Counted from the stretch's first letter, positions 9,059 through 18,215 are shown. The stretch is 36,187 nt of DNA from Fidelibacterota bacterium (GCA_002717765.1 PBCB01000043.1:1-36187); one strand, 5' to 3'. Program-made: numbers and translations. The notes: a model not told the origin generated them from the letters alone.

Positions 9059-9451
9059 TCATTCTTTTATATTTCCTTCAACGCATATAGTTTTAAAACC
9101 GCCTCTAATATTATATATAGAAGTAATCTGTATTTTTTTTGTTTCTAAGATGGAACTAAGGTCATTATATATACGTTTTGTAACAGCCTCTTGATATATA
9201 CCCACATTTCGAAAACTAATGAAATAATATTTCAAAGATTTAAGCTCAACACATTTCCCGCCAGTAGGAAAGTATTCAATTTTAATTTTTGCTAAATCTG
9301 GAAGTCCACTAAATGGACAAACTGCACTAAACTCATTTGTTTCAGTTTTTATGTACTGATTAGGAGAATCAAAATCGAATGTCTCAAGATAATTTGGATC
9401 GATTTTTGATTCATCTTCAAAATTGAAAATTTCCCCTTCAGCTTTTATCAT
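9059..9451 (-). CDS. queF: NADPH-dependent preQ0 reductase QueF (short type)
   Basis: 130 residues, the length of single-domain QueF. The catalytic Cys45 sits in [12 protein letters not shown] with the general acid Asp52. The substrate motif [14 protein letters not shown] and [13 protein letters not shown] follow in the family order. The enzyme reduces the nitrile of preQ0 to the aminomethyl group of preQ1 in the cytoplasm, the step before insertion into tRNA by TGT. It is the last gene of the que operon, 1 nt after queD, which supports the assignment. The gene ends 8 bp from the convergent decarboxylase gene. Confidence 0.95.
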   Translation of the reverse strand: MIKAEGEIFNFEDESKIDPNYLETFDFDSPNQYIKTETNEFSAVCPFSGLPDLAKIKIEYFPTGGKCVELKSLKYYFISFRNVGIYQEAVTKRIYNDLSSILETKKIQITSIYNIRGGFKTICVEGNIKE

Positions 9452-9452
9452 G

Positions 9453-9809
9453 CTATTCTCCTTTGTAAATACAGCCAGTTGAGTCTGTTTCTTTGATTTC
9501 TATTTCATAAATATTTGGTAACGATGGTTTAAGCTTATTCCAGATCCAAATACATATATTTTCACTAGTAGGGTTATTAAGATTCTCAATATCATTTAAG
9601 TATGTGTGATCAAGAATTTCTTTAATCGGATGGAAAGCATCATCTATCTCTTGAAAATCAATTACAAATCCCGTGTGTTTATCTATTTTTTGTTTTACAC
9701 TTATTTTAATTTTAAATGAATGCCCATGTAGATTGTAGCAAGGATGAGTTTTAGGTACATTTGGCAATGACCTAGCCGACTCAATATTAAATTTTTTATA
9801 TACTAACAT
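9453..9809 (-). CDS. queD: 6-carboxytetrahydropterin synthase QueD
   Basis: 118 residues, aligning throughout with E. coli QueD from memory ([50 protein letters not shown]). It converts dihydroneopterin triphosphate to 6-carboxy-tetrahydropterin. Catalytic Cys24 and zinc ligands His28 and His30 are present. The third zinc ligand, the His of the usual AAH motif (E. coli EAAHRLP), is Arg13 here (ESARSLP). This may be a normal subfamily variant or a change in metal binding; the otherwise intact sequence and the que operon make a functional QueD likely. It lies 8 nt after queE and 1 nt before queF. Confidence 0.92.
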   Translation of the reverse strand: MLVYKKFNIESARSLPNVPKTHPCYNLHGHSFKIKISVKQKIDKHTGFVIDFQEIDDAFHPIKEILDHTYLNDIENLNNPTSENICIWIWNKLKPSLPNIYEIEIKETDSTGCIYKGE

Positions 9810-9817
9810 TATCTAAT

Positions 9818-10447
9818 TTAAGGAAAGCCCAGTATTTTATGAGTTTGTAAGCTAAGCTTCCAATTGGGATTATCATTGATAAATTCTTTCGAAATTTTTT
9901 CATTTTTATTATAGTTATTCCCATCCATTGGCTGAATATAATAGTGATCAAAGTCGTATTTTTCAAAAGTTTTTGGATCAAAATTTGGTTGAGGATAAAC
10001 AAATTTTAATTCATCCCCAAACTTTAATAATAGTTCTGTATTCTTTTTGGGGCTAACACAAATCCAATCAATATTTTCAGGAGGTAGGTATGTTCCGTTG
10101 GTCTCTATCGCAATTTCAAAACCACTTTCATGCATTTCATCTACAAGGTTCTGGTCAAGTTGAAGAAGTGGTTCTCCACCAGTGCAGACAATAAAAGGAT
10201 TTTCTGAATAATTTTCTGGCCAGAGCTTTTGCATAATATTTACTATTTCTTTTTTAGTGTATTGCCCACCATTAATTCCATCAGTACCGACAAAGTCAGT
10301 GTCACACCAGTTGCATATTGCCCTGTACCTATGCTTTTCCAATCCACTCCAAAGATTGCATCCACTAAACCGAATGAAAATTGAATCTCGTCCTGTGTGA
10401 TATCCTTCGCCTTGTTTTGTCAAAAATATTTCTTTTACATTATACAT
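9818..10447 (-). CDS. queE: 7-carboxy-7-deazaguanine synthase QueE (radical SAM)
   Basis: 209 residues. The [4Fe-4S] cysteines are Cys30, Cys45 and Cys48, spaced CX14CX2C as in QueE rather than the usual CX3CX2C of radical SAM enzymes. TKQGEGYHTGRDSIFIRFSG precedes them, TGGEPLL marks the SAM-binding region, and LQTHKILGFP closes the protein as in proteobacterial-type QueE. It contracts the 6-carboxytetrahydropterin ring to 7-carboxy-7-deazaguanine. It sits 4 nt after queC in the same operon. Confidence 0.95.
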   Translation of the reverse strand: MYNVKEIFLTKQGEGYHTGRDSIFIRFSGCNLWSGLEKHRYRAICNWCDTDFVGTDGINGGQYTKKEIVNIMQKLWPENYSENPFIVCTGGEPLLQLDQNLVDEMHESGFEIAIETNGTYLPPENIDWICVSPKKNTELLLKFGDELKFVYPQPNFDPKTFEKYDFDHYYIQPMDGNNYNKNEKISKEFINDNPNWKLSLQTHKILGFP

Positions 10448-10451
10448 CTTT

Positions 10452-11138
10452 TTACTGGTAAGCTATTGGATCTTTTAACCCAGCATCTTCAAACCCTTTA
10501 TGTCTTAGGATACATGCATCACAAAACCCACACGGACCACCATTTTTATTTGGTTCATAGCATGATGATGTCATACTATAGTCAACCTTTAGCGATATCC
10601 CTTTTTTAATTATTTCAGATTTAGAAAGATTAATTAATGGAGTATGAATTTTATACGAACCTTTATTTTGCACACCTTCTTTTGTCGCGAGATTAGCTAG
10701 TTTTTCAAACTCAGAAATAAAAACAGGTCTGCAGTCAGGATATCCGCTGTAGTCAATGGCATTTACTCCGATAAATATATCAAATGAATTAACAGTTTCT
10801 GCTTTTGCTAATGCAATAGATAAAAAAACTGTATTTCTCGCAGGAACATATGTCATTGGAATATCATTCATTTCTGAAATTTTTCTATTCCGAGGAACTT
10901 TGATTTTCTGCGAGGTTAATGCAGAACCACCAAATTGTGCTAGGTCAATATCGATAATGGAGTGATCATCTATATTATAATGGCTAGCTATTTTTTTTGA
11001 TGCTTCTAATTCAAATATATGGTTTTGACCATAGTTAACAGTTAAACCAATTAATTCAAAACCTTGATCTTTTGCAATAGCAGTGCAGGTTGTAGAGTCT
11101 AATCCTCCTGATAATAATATAATTGCTTTTTTTTTCAT
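10452..11138 (-). CDS. queC: 7-cyano-7-deazaguanine synthase QueC
   Basis: 228 residues. The PP-loop SGGLDS (10-15) binds ATP; NYGQNH, VPARNT and the C-terminal zinc cysteines in SSCYEP and GPCGFCDACILR are the family marks. It converts 7-carboxy-7-deazaguanine to preQ0 using ATP and ammonia. It is the first gene of queC-queE-queD-queF, so the operon covers every step from dihydroneopterin triphosphate to preQ1; folE, tgt, queA and queG are not in the window. I looked for a preQ1 riboswitch upstream (11139-11291 on the minus strand) and saw none. Confidence 0.96.
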   Translation of the reverse strand: MKKKAIILLSGGLDSTTCTAIAKDQGFELIGLTVNYGQNHIFELEASKKIASHYNIDDHSIIDIDLAQFGGSALTSQKIKVPRNRKISEMNDIPMTYVPARNTVFLSIALAKAETVNSFDIFIGVNAIDYSGYPDCRPVFISEFEKLANLATKEGVQNKGSYKIHTPLINLSKSEIIKKGISLKVDYSMTSSCYEPNKNGGPCGFCDACILRHKGFEDAGLKDPIAYQ

Positions 11139-11174
11139 GCGATATTATTGGGCACAAAATTATTGTATATAAAT

Positions 11175-11189
11175 GATTAATAATTAATC
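11175..11189. promoter_or_regulatory. 15-bp palindrome in the queC / aminotransferase divergent region
   Basis: GATTAATAATTAATC is a perfect 7-1-7 palindrome in the 153-bp space between queC (minus) and the amine operon (plus). Its position suits an operator for either direction. On the plus strand it is followed by five T, but no upstream plus-strand gene needs a terminator here. The high A+T content makes chance plausible. Confidence 0.3.
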
Positions 11190-11280
11190 TTTTTGTGACA
11201 ATATAAGTTTATTGTTCTTCAAAATATTAGGATTAATTAGATTAAATTAAGGCAGAAAAAATTAGTTTTATATTTATGGT

Positions 11281-11285
11281 AGGAG
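11281..11285 (+). promoter_or_regulatory. Strong Shine-Dalgarno before the amine operon
   Basis: AGGAG lies 6 nt before the ATG at 11292. It stands out because most first genes in this window have no clear Shine-Dalgarno, so it fixes this start and suggests high translation of the operon's first gene. Confidence 0.7.
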
Positions 11286-11291
11286 AACACA

Positions 11292-12599
11292 ATGCTTAAA
11301 AGAAATAATTCACAATCTATTTTTGATAGAGCAATGTCCGTGATTGCTAAGGGGGTTAGTTCAAATTTTAGATATTGGGGACCAAAATCTACACCAGTGA
11401 TAAGCCATGCAAAAGGTGCATATATTACAGATGCTGATAAAAATACTTTTATTGATTACCGATTAGGATGGGGACCAATAATCCTAGGGCATGCAGATGA
11501 CAGGATTAATAATGCTGTATCTGAATCTATAAAGAATGGAATCACATTTGCTGCAACAACTGAGCTTGAAACTGAAGTAGCCGAAAAAATGGCATCCATG
11601 ATTCCAGGCATGGAAATGTTACGTTTTACGAACACTGGCACAGAAGCAACTATGCATGCTCTTCGAGTAGCTAGAGGATATACCGGTCGCGAAAAGTTTA
11701 TAAAATTTGAAGGCCAATATCATGGAGCACATGATTATGTACTTTTTAGCACAGCAAGTTCTCCGTTATCTGGAATGGGTTCGAGAACTTCACCTATACC
11801 TGTTCAAGTTGGGTCTGGCATACCTAATAAAATTCGTGATTATGTGTTTTCAGTTCCGTTTAATGATTTTGAAGCAATCGAAAATGTGGTAAAAGATCAT
11901 TATGGAGAGATTGCAGCCATGATGATAGAGCCATGTTTAGGAAATATAGCAGGTCTGGAACCTTCCGAGGGATACCTCGCTCACTTACGAAAGTTATGTG
12001 ATGAATATGGTGTAGTTATGATTTTTGATGAGGTTAAAACAGGTTTTCGCTTGGCGAATGGTGGAGCTAGGGAAGAATACAATATTATTCCTGATATTTC
12101 AACTTATGCAAAAAGTTTAGGAAATGGTTTCCCTGTTGCTGCATTCGGAGGGAAAAAAGATGTTATGAGTGTAATTGGTGGAGGAAGTGTTACGCATGCA
12201 GGAACGTTTAGTGCAAATGGATGTAGTATGGCAGCAGCAAAAGCCGTTTTAGATGTTCTATCATCATCTCCGGTATTGGAGGGAATTAAAAATAGAGGAC
12301 AAAAATTAAAAGATGGAATGCACCAAGTTCTTAATGATAGTGACCTTAGTCACCAAATGACAGGGCATCCCAGCATGCAGGGATTCATTCTTACCAATCA
12401 TCCAGTTAATGAAGTAAGAGACTTAGTTCATCATGATGAAGAAATGTATGATAAAATTATGACTCACTTATATAACAATGGTGTCTGGCCTGAAAATGAT
12501 GCAAGAGAGCCATGGTTTTTATGTGAATCTCATACAGAGGAAATTATTGATGAAACATTAAATAAATTTGAAGACGCAGTCAAATCAGCGAAAGATTAA
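11292..12599 (+). CDS. Class III aminotransferase, glutamate-1-semialdehyde aminomutase-like
   Basis: 435 residues, fold-type I PLP enzyme. The Schiff-base lysine is Lys274 in YAKSLGNGFPVAA; Asp246 in FDEVKTGFR contacts the PLP nitrogen; FTNTGTEATMHA binds the phosphate. YHGAHD and GTFSANG are typical of the GSA-aminomutase branch. True HemL belongs to tetrapyrrole synthesis, but here the gene leads a catabolic operon with an oxidase, a symporter and aldehyde dehydrogenases, and the C-terminal half (WPENDAREPWFLCESHTEE) looks non-HemL, so an omega-aminotransferase acting on an imported amine is more likely. It overlaps the next gene by 1 nt (TAATG). The amino donor is unknown. Confidence 0.85.
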   Translation: MLKRNNSQSIFDRAMSVIAKGVSSNFRYWGPKSTPVISHAKGAYITDADKNTFIDYRLGWGPIILGHADDRINNAVSESIKNGITFAATTELETEVAEKMASMIPGMEMLRFTNTGTEATMHALRVARGYTGREKFIKFEGQYHGAHDYVLFSTASSPLSGMGSRTSPIPVQVGSGIPNKIRDYVFSVPFNDFEAIENVVKDHYGEIAAMMIEPCLGNIAGLEPSEGYLAHLRKLCDEYGVVMIFDEVKTGFRLANGGAREEYNIIPDISTYAKSLGNGFPVAAFGGKKDVMSVIGGGSVTHAGTFSANGCSMAAAKAVLDVLSSSPVLEGIKNRGQKLKDGMHQVLNDSDLSHQMTGHPSMQGFILTNHPVNEVRDLVHHDEEMYDKIMTHLYNNGVWPENDAREPWFLCESHTEEIIDETLNKFEDAVKSAKD

Positions 12600-13873
12600 T
12601 GAAAAAAAAACCTTTATGGACTGACCAGTTCTCAAGGCCCAATAATCTCATTACTTCTGATAGTCCTAATTCTAAGACAGATGTTTTAATTATTGGCAGT
12701 GGCTATACTGGTTTATGCGCGGCCAGAATATTAAAACAAAATGGAGCTGATGTTATTGTAGTAGATAGAAATACTATAGGTTGGGGTGCAAGCTCTCGAA
12801 ATGGAGGTATGGCAACACCAGGTTTAAAGCAGGGTATACAAAAGATATATAAAATGTATGGATCTACACTCGCGCATGAATTCTGGAAAGCTTCTGTAGA
12901 TGCGATTGATTTAATTGATGAAATTGTAGAAGAGCACTCTATTGATTGTGAGTGGAAAAGAAATGGTCATGCCTCTTTAGCTACAAAACCATCACATGCT
13001 CCAAGACTGAAACAATATGGACTTTGGTTGGAAAAAGAATTTGGTCATTCTCAGAAATATGTCCCAAAAAATCAGATACGTGATGAGATTGGATCGAATG
13101 CTTATTATGGAGCTCTAACTGATGAAATTAGTGGAGGTTTACATCCCTCAAAATATGTATTTGGGCTAGCAATGGCTGTCAGTAGCCTAGGGGCTCAATT
13201 ATGTGAAAATACTGATGTAATAAAAATAGAAAAAAATAATTCTAATAATTATAAAGTGATTACCTCACAAGGTGATATAAATACAAAAAAAATTATAATT
13301 GCAACTAATGGATATACAGATAGATTGATCCCTGAATTAAAACCTCTAATTTTTCCAGTAGGAAGTTATATTGTTGTAACAGAACCACTATCAAAAGACC
13401 TACAGACTATTATAAGTCCGAAAAAGCGGATGTTTTATGACTCAAAATGGTTTCTAAATTATTTTAGGTTAACACATGATGGCAGAATCTTATGGGGTGG
13501 GCGTAATGATTTAAGCACAGATTTAGATTTAGATGACAATGCTAATCGTTTATCAAAAGAGCTTTATACAATATTCCCGGACATTAAAGATATTCCTATT
13601 ACACATACATGGACAGGAAAGCTTGGTATTACCTTTGATCTGATGCCACACATAGGTAAAGTAAATGGTATTTATTATGCATTTGGATATGGTGGTCACG
13701 GTCTATCTATAGCAACATATTTGGGTACCGAAATAGGTTTATTGTTATCAGGTAAGAAAGACCGGAGTCCATTTATGGAGATACCGCATCAGACTATGTT
13801 TTTCTATAAAAATAGGCCGTGGTTTATACCTTTCGCTGCAAGATATTTTCGGTTTCTAGATTGGGTTTCTTAA
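12599..13873 (+). CDS. DAO-family FAD oxidoreductase (PuuB-like amine oxidase)
   Basis: 424 residues. The FAD Rossmann motif is GSGYTG (33-38), followed by ASSRNGGMATPG, a signature of the gamma-glutamylputrescine oxidase / glycine oxidase-type DAO branch, and near the C terminus TGKLGITFDLMPHIG and GYGGHGLSIATYLG. Members oxidise secondary or primary amines to imines or aldehydes, reducing O2 or an electron carrier. PuuA, the glutamylputrescine ligase, is absent, so the Puu pathway itself is not indicated. The start overlaps the upstream stop by 1 nt, and the symporter follows 4 nt after the stop, so oxidase and transporter are expressed together and probably share a substrate. Confidence 0.86.
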   Translation: MKKKPLWTDQFSRPNNLITSDSPNSKTDVLIIGSGYTGLCAARILKQNGADVIVVDRNTIGWGASSRNGGMATPGLKQGIQKIYKMYGSTLAHEFWKASVDAIDLIDEIVEEHSIDCEWKRNGHASLATKPSHAPRLKQYGLWLEKEFGHSQKYVPKNQIRDEIGSNAYYGALTDEISGGLHPSKYVFGLAMAVSSLGAQLCENTDVIKIEKNNSNNYKVITSQGDINTKKIIIATNGYTDRLIPELKPLIFPVGSYIVVTEPLSKDLQTIISPKKRMFYDSKWFLNYFRLTHDGRILWGGRNDLSTDLDLDDNANRLSKELYTIFPDIKDIPITHTWTGKLGITFDLMPHIGKVNGIYYAFGYGGHGLSIATYLGTEIGLLLSGKKDRSPFMEIPHQTMFFYKNRPWFIPFAARYFRFLDWVS

Positions 13874-13877
13874 GCGA

Positions 13878-15335
13878 ATGGCTTCAATTTCAAATATAGA
13901 TTATTTAATTATCATTTTTTATATGATGGGCATGGTTGGTGTAGGTTTTTGGTTTTCAAGACGCCATGGAGATTTTGAAGATTTTTTTCTAGCTGGTAGA
14001 TCATTGACAACCCCTCTTTTAATTACTACTCTAATTTCTACCTACTATGGATTAGATGTATTATTTGGTGATTCACAGTTAGCATTTACAGATGGAGTTG
14101 TAGCTTGGTTTGGTTATGCGAGACCAACGTATGCTTTTTTTCTGATAGCTGCGTTTTTATTAGCGCAGAGATTAAGGAATGAGAATTTTTTAAGTCTTCC
14201 AGATATTCTAGACAGATACTATGGGAAAGAAACGCGTTATATTGGAGCCACCGCTTCTTTTATTTATTCACTACCATCTTTGTCCTTGTATGCTTTTGGG
14301 ATGCTTGGAGAGGTAATTATGGGATGGCCTCCGGTCATTGGGATGGCTGTTATCGGAGGGGTTGGATTAGTATATACCCTTACAGGAGGGTTTTGGGCTG
14401 TAGCTTTAACAGATTCGATTCAGTTTTTAGTTATGTGTTTGATTATAGCTTTAGCGGTTCCTTTTGCTTTTAATCTTGTCGGAGGTTTTGATCAGATGAT
14501 TAAAATATTACCGGAATATTATTTTGAAACTATGGGTGATTTATCTATTTGGCTTATAATTATTTACGCATCGACAGGCCTGACGATATTAGTTGAGCCA
14601 ACATTTTACCAAAGAATTTTTGCAGCCAAATCATATAAAAATGTGAGGAATGCACTTATTGCTGGAATTTTTATTTGGGGTTCATATGACTGGATTGTTA
14701 CAATCCTAGCGATGGCAGCAAAAGTAGGTGTTTTACAAGGAGTGATTACTGTGGATGTTGATTCTAATGCAGCTTTATTAACAATCATGGTTGCTGCGCT
14801 ACCTGTAGGTGTCTTAGGATTATTTTTAGCGGGTGTAATTGCCACAGAAATGTCTACTTTAGATTCATACTGTCTGGTTGCTGGTGGGAATATTTCATAT
14901 GATATATATAAACCAGCATTTAAACCTAATGCTTCAGATATAGAATTGATTAAAACAACTAGGCTAGGTATCGGTGTTTCTTGGGTCTTGGGGTTTTTAA
15001 TGGCAATAGCCTTTGAACAAATGTTAGGCTTGTGGGTACTTTTAGCATCTGTATTAATATCAAGTGTTATGGCACCTATTCTTCTTGGTCTTTATTATCC
15101 TACATTAAGGAAAAAATTAGCAGGAATATTAAGTTCTGGTTTTGGTTTATTGTCAACATTAATATTAAATATATATATTATGGTTCAGGGCACTTTTGAT
15201 ATTGCAGAAGAGACATATATTTTACATTTTGGCGGATTGGAGATTATGCAGGAATATGTAATGTATTTCACAGTGCCTTTTTCTTTTTTTGGTTTTTGGT
15301 TGGGGATATTAATTGAAAAAGATAAGAGTAAATAG
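13878..15335 (+). CDS. Sodium:solute symporter (SSS family)
   Basis: 485 residues with about a dozen hydrophobic membrane segments spread along the whole length. Family marks are the N-terminal GFWFSRRHGDFEDFFLAGRS block, the LTGGFWAVALTDSIQFLVM signature and the TEMSTLDSYCLVAGGNI segment. SSS proteins use the sodium gradient to import organic solutes such as proline, betaine, amines or carboxylates across the inner membrane. The placement between amine-processing enzymes argues for an amine or amino-acid substrate. The TAG stop is directly followed by the ATG of a 44-residue membrane protein, a possible accessory subunit. The length is normal and no break is seen. Confidence 0.92.
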   Translation: MASISNIDYLIIIFYMMGMVGVGFWFSRRHGDFEDFFLAGRSLTTPLLITTLISTYYGLDVLFGDSQLAFTDGVVAWFGYARPTYAFFLIAAFLLAQRLRNENFLSLPDILDRYYGKETRYIGATASFIYSLPSLSLYAFGMLGEVIMGWPPVIGMAVIGGVGLVYTLTGGFWAVALTDSIQFLVMCLIIALAVPFAFNLVGGFDQMIKILPEYYFETMGDLSIWLIIIYASTGLTILVEPTFYQRIFAAKSYKNVRNALIAGIFIWGSYDWIVTILAMAAKVGVLQGVITVDVDSNAALLTIMVAALPVGVLGLFLAGVIATEMSTLDSYCLVAGGNISYDIYKPAFKPNASDIELIKTTRLGIGVSWVLGFLMAIAFEQMLGLWVLLASVLISSVMAPILLGLYYPTLRKKLAGILSSGFGLLSTLILNIYIMVQGTFDIAEETYILHFGGLEIMQEYVMYFTVPFSFFGFWLGILIEKDKSK

Positions 15336-15470
15336 ATGAGTGGTTGGGAAATTTTTACATGGCTTTGCACTTTAATCCTTGGTTTAGGTTCTATTGTTGT
15401 ATTTATTTTATTTTTATTTGATCTTCCTTCACTTCTTAGTAATGAGCAAAAGAATAATAATGAAATATAA
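15336..15470 (+). CDS. Small single-helix membrane protein, putative symporter accessory subunit
   Basis: A 44-codon frame starts with ATG on the base after the symporter stop and ends at TAA, overlapping the next gene's start by 11 nt. The protein begins MSGWEIFTWL, has one strongly hydrophobic stretch of about 25 residues (roughly 7-30), then a short polar tail ending NEQKNNNEI. AAGAG in the symporter 3' end (15325-15329) is a weak ribosome site. Small one-helix subunits coupled to secondary transporters are known, for example MetS with MetP, and short symporter accessory proteins next to SSS genes. I do not recognise a specific family; the role is inferred from position, hydrophobicity and the exact stop-start junction. 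Confidence 0.68.
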   Translation: MSGWEIFTWLCTLILGLGSIVVFILFLFDLPSLLSNEQKNNNEI

Positions 15471-16929
15471 AAACTATATTAATGGTAACTGGCAGGATGC
15501 AAATTCAGGTAAAAAATTCGCAGTAGAGAATCCGTTTAATCAAGAAATTATTGCACATGTACCAGACAGTAATAAAGATGATATTAATATGGCTGTATCT
15601 GCTGCAAAGACCGCATACTTAGATTGGCGAATAATGAGTGCAGGGGAAAGAAGGGACTTGATGCGAGAGTTGGCTAATAAATCTCGCGAAAATGCTAAAG
15701 ATTTAGCTAAAACAATTTCAATGGAAATGGGAAAGCCTTTTGCTGAAGCATTAGATGAAATTGATACTGTTGCTGATTTTTTAGAATATTATGGAGAATT
15801 AGCGAGGGATGAAGTTGGAAGAATAGTCGCGCCTGTTGATGCGAATACAATGTCTCTGGTTCGATATGAGTCAACAGGAGTGATTGGATGTATCATTCCT
15901 TGGAATTACCCTTTAGCTCTTATGGGGTGGAAATTAGCACCTGCTTTAGCAGCTGGAAATACAGTAGTTGTGAAACCTTCAGAGATTACACCACTATCTG
16001 TTCTGCATTGGTGTAATATAATTGAATCCATACTGCCGCCTGGTACAATTAATGTAGTTACTGGGTATGGCCAATCTGCTGGAGAGCCGCTTGTTACACA
16101 TTTGGATGTCCCAGTGATTACCTTCACTGGATCAGTTGCAACAGGTAAAAAGATTGCTAGTCTCGCGGCTGATAATCTAAAGAAAGTATCTCTAGAATTA
16201 GGAGGTAAGGATCCAATGATTATTTGCGATGATGCAGATATTGAAATTGCAGCTCAAGGTGCTTCTTGGGGAGGCTTTGTAAATGCTGGTCAAGTATGTA
16301 CTAGTATTGAACGCGTATATGTTTTTGAAAGCGTTTTAGATCAGTTTACAGAAGCAATTATAGAAGAAGCAAAAACAATAGTCCTCGGAGACCCTTTTGC
16401 TCATAATACTGATATTGGACCAATGGCGTCAAAACTTCAACAAGAAAAAGCTATACAAAAAGTTGGGCAAGCAGTTAAAGAAGGTGCTCGATTATTGACT
16501 GGAGGTAACGTGCCAAAGGATTTCGAAAAAGGATATTTTTATCAGCCAACTGTATTAGATAATATTAAACCTAATATGGAAATAGTAACTGAAGAGGCTT
16601 TTAGCCCTGTATTACCAATTCAAAAAGTTTCATCAATAGAAGAAGCTATTGAACAGTCAAATGACTCAATTTATGGATTGGGGTGCTCTATTTTTACGAA
16701 AGATATTGATAGAGCATTAACTGCTGCAGATGATATTAAATCTGGTACTGTATGTATTAATAGTCCTTTGATGGAAAATATTGCTGCGCCCTTTGGCGGT
16801 ATGAAACAATCGGGTATTGGTAGAGAACATGGTAAAGAAGCATTGGATGAATTTAGAGAAGCAAAACATATATTTATAGATTATAAGCAAGAATCAAAAG
16901 ATTGGTGGTTTGTAAAAAAGGATGACTAG
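15460..16929 (+). CDS. NAD(P)-dependent aldehyde dehydrogenase 1
   Basis: 489 residues from the ATG at 15460, where the conserved N terminus (YINGNW) begins; upstream in-frame ATGs at 15394 and 15442 only add residues read out of frame through the small membrane gene. Catalytic residues are Asn149 (PWNY), Glu246 (LELGGK) and Cys280 (NAGQVCTS). The sequence resembles betaine-aldehyde, aminobutyraldehyde and succinate-semialdehyde dehydrogenases, which oxidise aminoaldehydes or semialdehydes to acids in the cytoplasm. It should take the aldehyde made by the oxidase or aminotransferases of this operon. It is a clear paralogue of the gene at 18216, and overlaps the next gene by 8 nt. Confidence 0.92.
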   Translation: MKYKNYINGNWQDANSGKKFAVENPFNQEIIAHVPDSNKDDINMAVSAAKTAYLDWRIMSAGERRDLMRELANKSRENAKDLAKTISMEMGKPFAEALDEIDTVADFLEYYGELARDEVGRIVAPVDANTMSLVRYESTGVIGCIIPWNYPLALMGWKLAPALAAGNTVVVKPSEITPLSVLHWCNIIESILPPGTINVVTGYGQSAGEPLVTHLDVPVITFTGSVATGKKIASLAADNLKKVSLELGGKDPMIICDDADIEIAAQGASWGGFVNAGQVCTSIERVYVFESVLDQFTEAIIEEAKTIVLGDPFAHNTDIGPMASKLQQEKAIQKVGQAVKEGARLLTGGNVPKDFEKGYFYQPTVLDNIKPNMEIVTEEAFSPVLPIQKVSSIEEAIEQSNDSIYGLGCSIFTKDIDRALTAADDIKSGTVCINSPLMENIAAPFGGMKQSGIGREHGKEALDEFREAKHIFIDYKQESKDWWFVKKDD

Positions 16930-18214
16930 TAGTAAAAAGATAAGAGAAAAGCAAAAAAAGTATATTTTTGATGCAGTAAAAAATTATTATGAGGAACCTA
17001 TTGTTGTATCTGAAGCAAAAGGTTCTATAGTAAAAGACCTTGATGGAAAATCTTATTTAGATTTTTTTGGAGGTATACTTACTGTATCAATTGGGCACGC
17101 AAATAAAGAAGTTAATACTGCAGTAAAAGCACAAATTAACGATCTAACACATATTTCTTCTTTATATCCATCAATTCCTGTTGTCGAGCTTGCAGAAAGG
17201 TTAGTAAAAATTGCACCTCAAAATTTAAACAAAGTCTTTTTAAATGCTACTGGTACAGAAGCTGATGAAACAGCTGTAATGCTTGCACAGCTTTATACTG
17301 GGAGCTCTGAAATTATTGCACTAAGACATGGATACTCTGGTAGGTCCATGCTCGCACAGTCTTTAACTGCGCATGCTCCATGGAGAGCCATACCAACCCA
17401 AATCGCTTCTGTAAAGCACGCAATGGCTCCATATTGTTATAGGTGCCCATTAAAATTATCACCTGAGAATTGTGGTACAGCGTGTGCGTCTGACATAGAA
17501 GAATTAATCCAAACAACGACAACGGGTAAGATTGCAGGAATTCTTGTTGAACCTATTTTGGGTGTAGGCGGATTTATAACTCCACCAAAAGAATATTTCA
17601 GTATAGTGGCTGATATTATTAGGAAATATGGAGGGGTTTTCATTTCTGATGAAGTACAAACTGGTTTTGGACGTACTGGTAAGACATGGGGAATTGAAAA
17701 TTATGGAGTAGAACCTGATATGATTACTGTAGCAAAAGGTATCGCAAATGGATTTCCACTAGCAGCAGTTATTTCCACAAAAGAGATTTCTAATTCTCTT
17801 GATAAAAATTCAATTTCAACTTTTGGGGGTAATCCAGTTAGTTGCGCATCTGCAAATGCTACGATAGATATAATCGAAAGAGAAAATCTTGCTGAAAATG
17901 CAAAAAACATGGGACGTATTCTTATTAATGGTATGAAAAAAATACAGAAGGAATACCCTAAAATAATAGGCGATGTTCGTGGAAAAGGTTTAATGGTTGG
18001 TGTAGAGCTAGTGAAAGATGAAACAATTAAAGATAGAACACCAGATGTTGAATCAACAAATAAAATAATGGAAGAAACAAAAAAACGCGGTTTACTTATT
18101 GGGAGGGGAGGCCTATACGGAAATAGTTTGCGAATTGCTCCTGCCCTTAATATTGGTTCAGATGACATTCATGAGGCATTGCAAATAATAAATGATTCGT
18201 TTAGAGTATTATAA
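16922..18214 (+). CDS. Class III aminotransferase, AGXT2-like
   Basis: 430 residues, PLP fold type I. Lys272 (VAKGIANGFPLAA) forms the Schiff base and Asp243 (SDEVQTGFGRTG) contacts the pyridine nitrogen. The Cys-rich insert PYCYRCPLKLSPENCGTAC (171-188) is typical of the alanine-glyoxylate aminotransferase 2 branch, whose members use beta-aminoisobutyrate, beta-alanine and, in mammals, dimethylarginine. That last activity is notable because a DDAH-like gene lies 10 kb away, but no direct link is shown. It overlaps both neighbours closely (8 nt upstream, 1-nt gap downstream), so it belongs to the operon and should produce the semialdehyde oxidised by one of the two dehydrogenases. Confidence 0.88.
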   Translation: MTSSKKIREKQKKYIFDAVKNYYEEPIVVSEAKGSIVKDLDGKSYLDFFGGILTVSIGHANKEVNTAVKAQINDLTHISSLYPSIPVVELAERLVKIAPQNLNKVFLNATGTEADETAVMLAQLYTGSSEIIALRHGYSGRSMLAQSLTAHAPWRAIPTQIASVKHAMAPYCYRCPLKLSPENCGTACASDIEELIQTTTTGKIAGILVEPILGVGGFITPPKEYFSIVADIIRKYGGVFISDEVQTGFGRTGKTWGIENYGVEPDMITVAKGIANGFPLAAVISTKEISNSLDKNSISTFGGNPVSCASANATIDIIERENLAENAKNMGRILINGMKKIQKEYPKIIGDVRGKGLMVGVELVKDETIKDRTPDVESTNKIMEETKKRGLLIGRGGLYGNSLRIAPALNIGSDDIHEALQIINDSFRVL

Positions 18215-18215
18215 A

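Noticed and set aside
11139..11291. preQ1 riboswitch upstream of queC
   Set aside because: No aptamer-like stem-loop followed by an A-rich tail was found on the minus strand.
15394..15459. Hydrophobic N-terminal extension of aldehyde dehydrogenase 1
   Set aside because: These residues are the small membrane protein gene read in another frame; the conserved dehydrogenase N terminus begins at 15460.
17701..18168. 155-codon minus-strand open frame inside the AGXT2-like gene
   Set aside because: Antisense shadow; low-complexity composition and no family resemblance.
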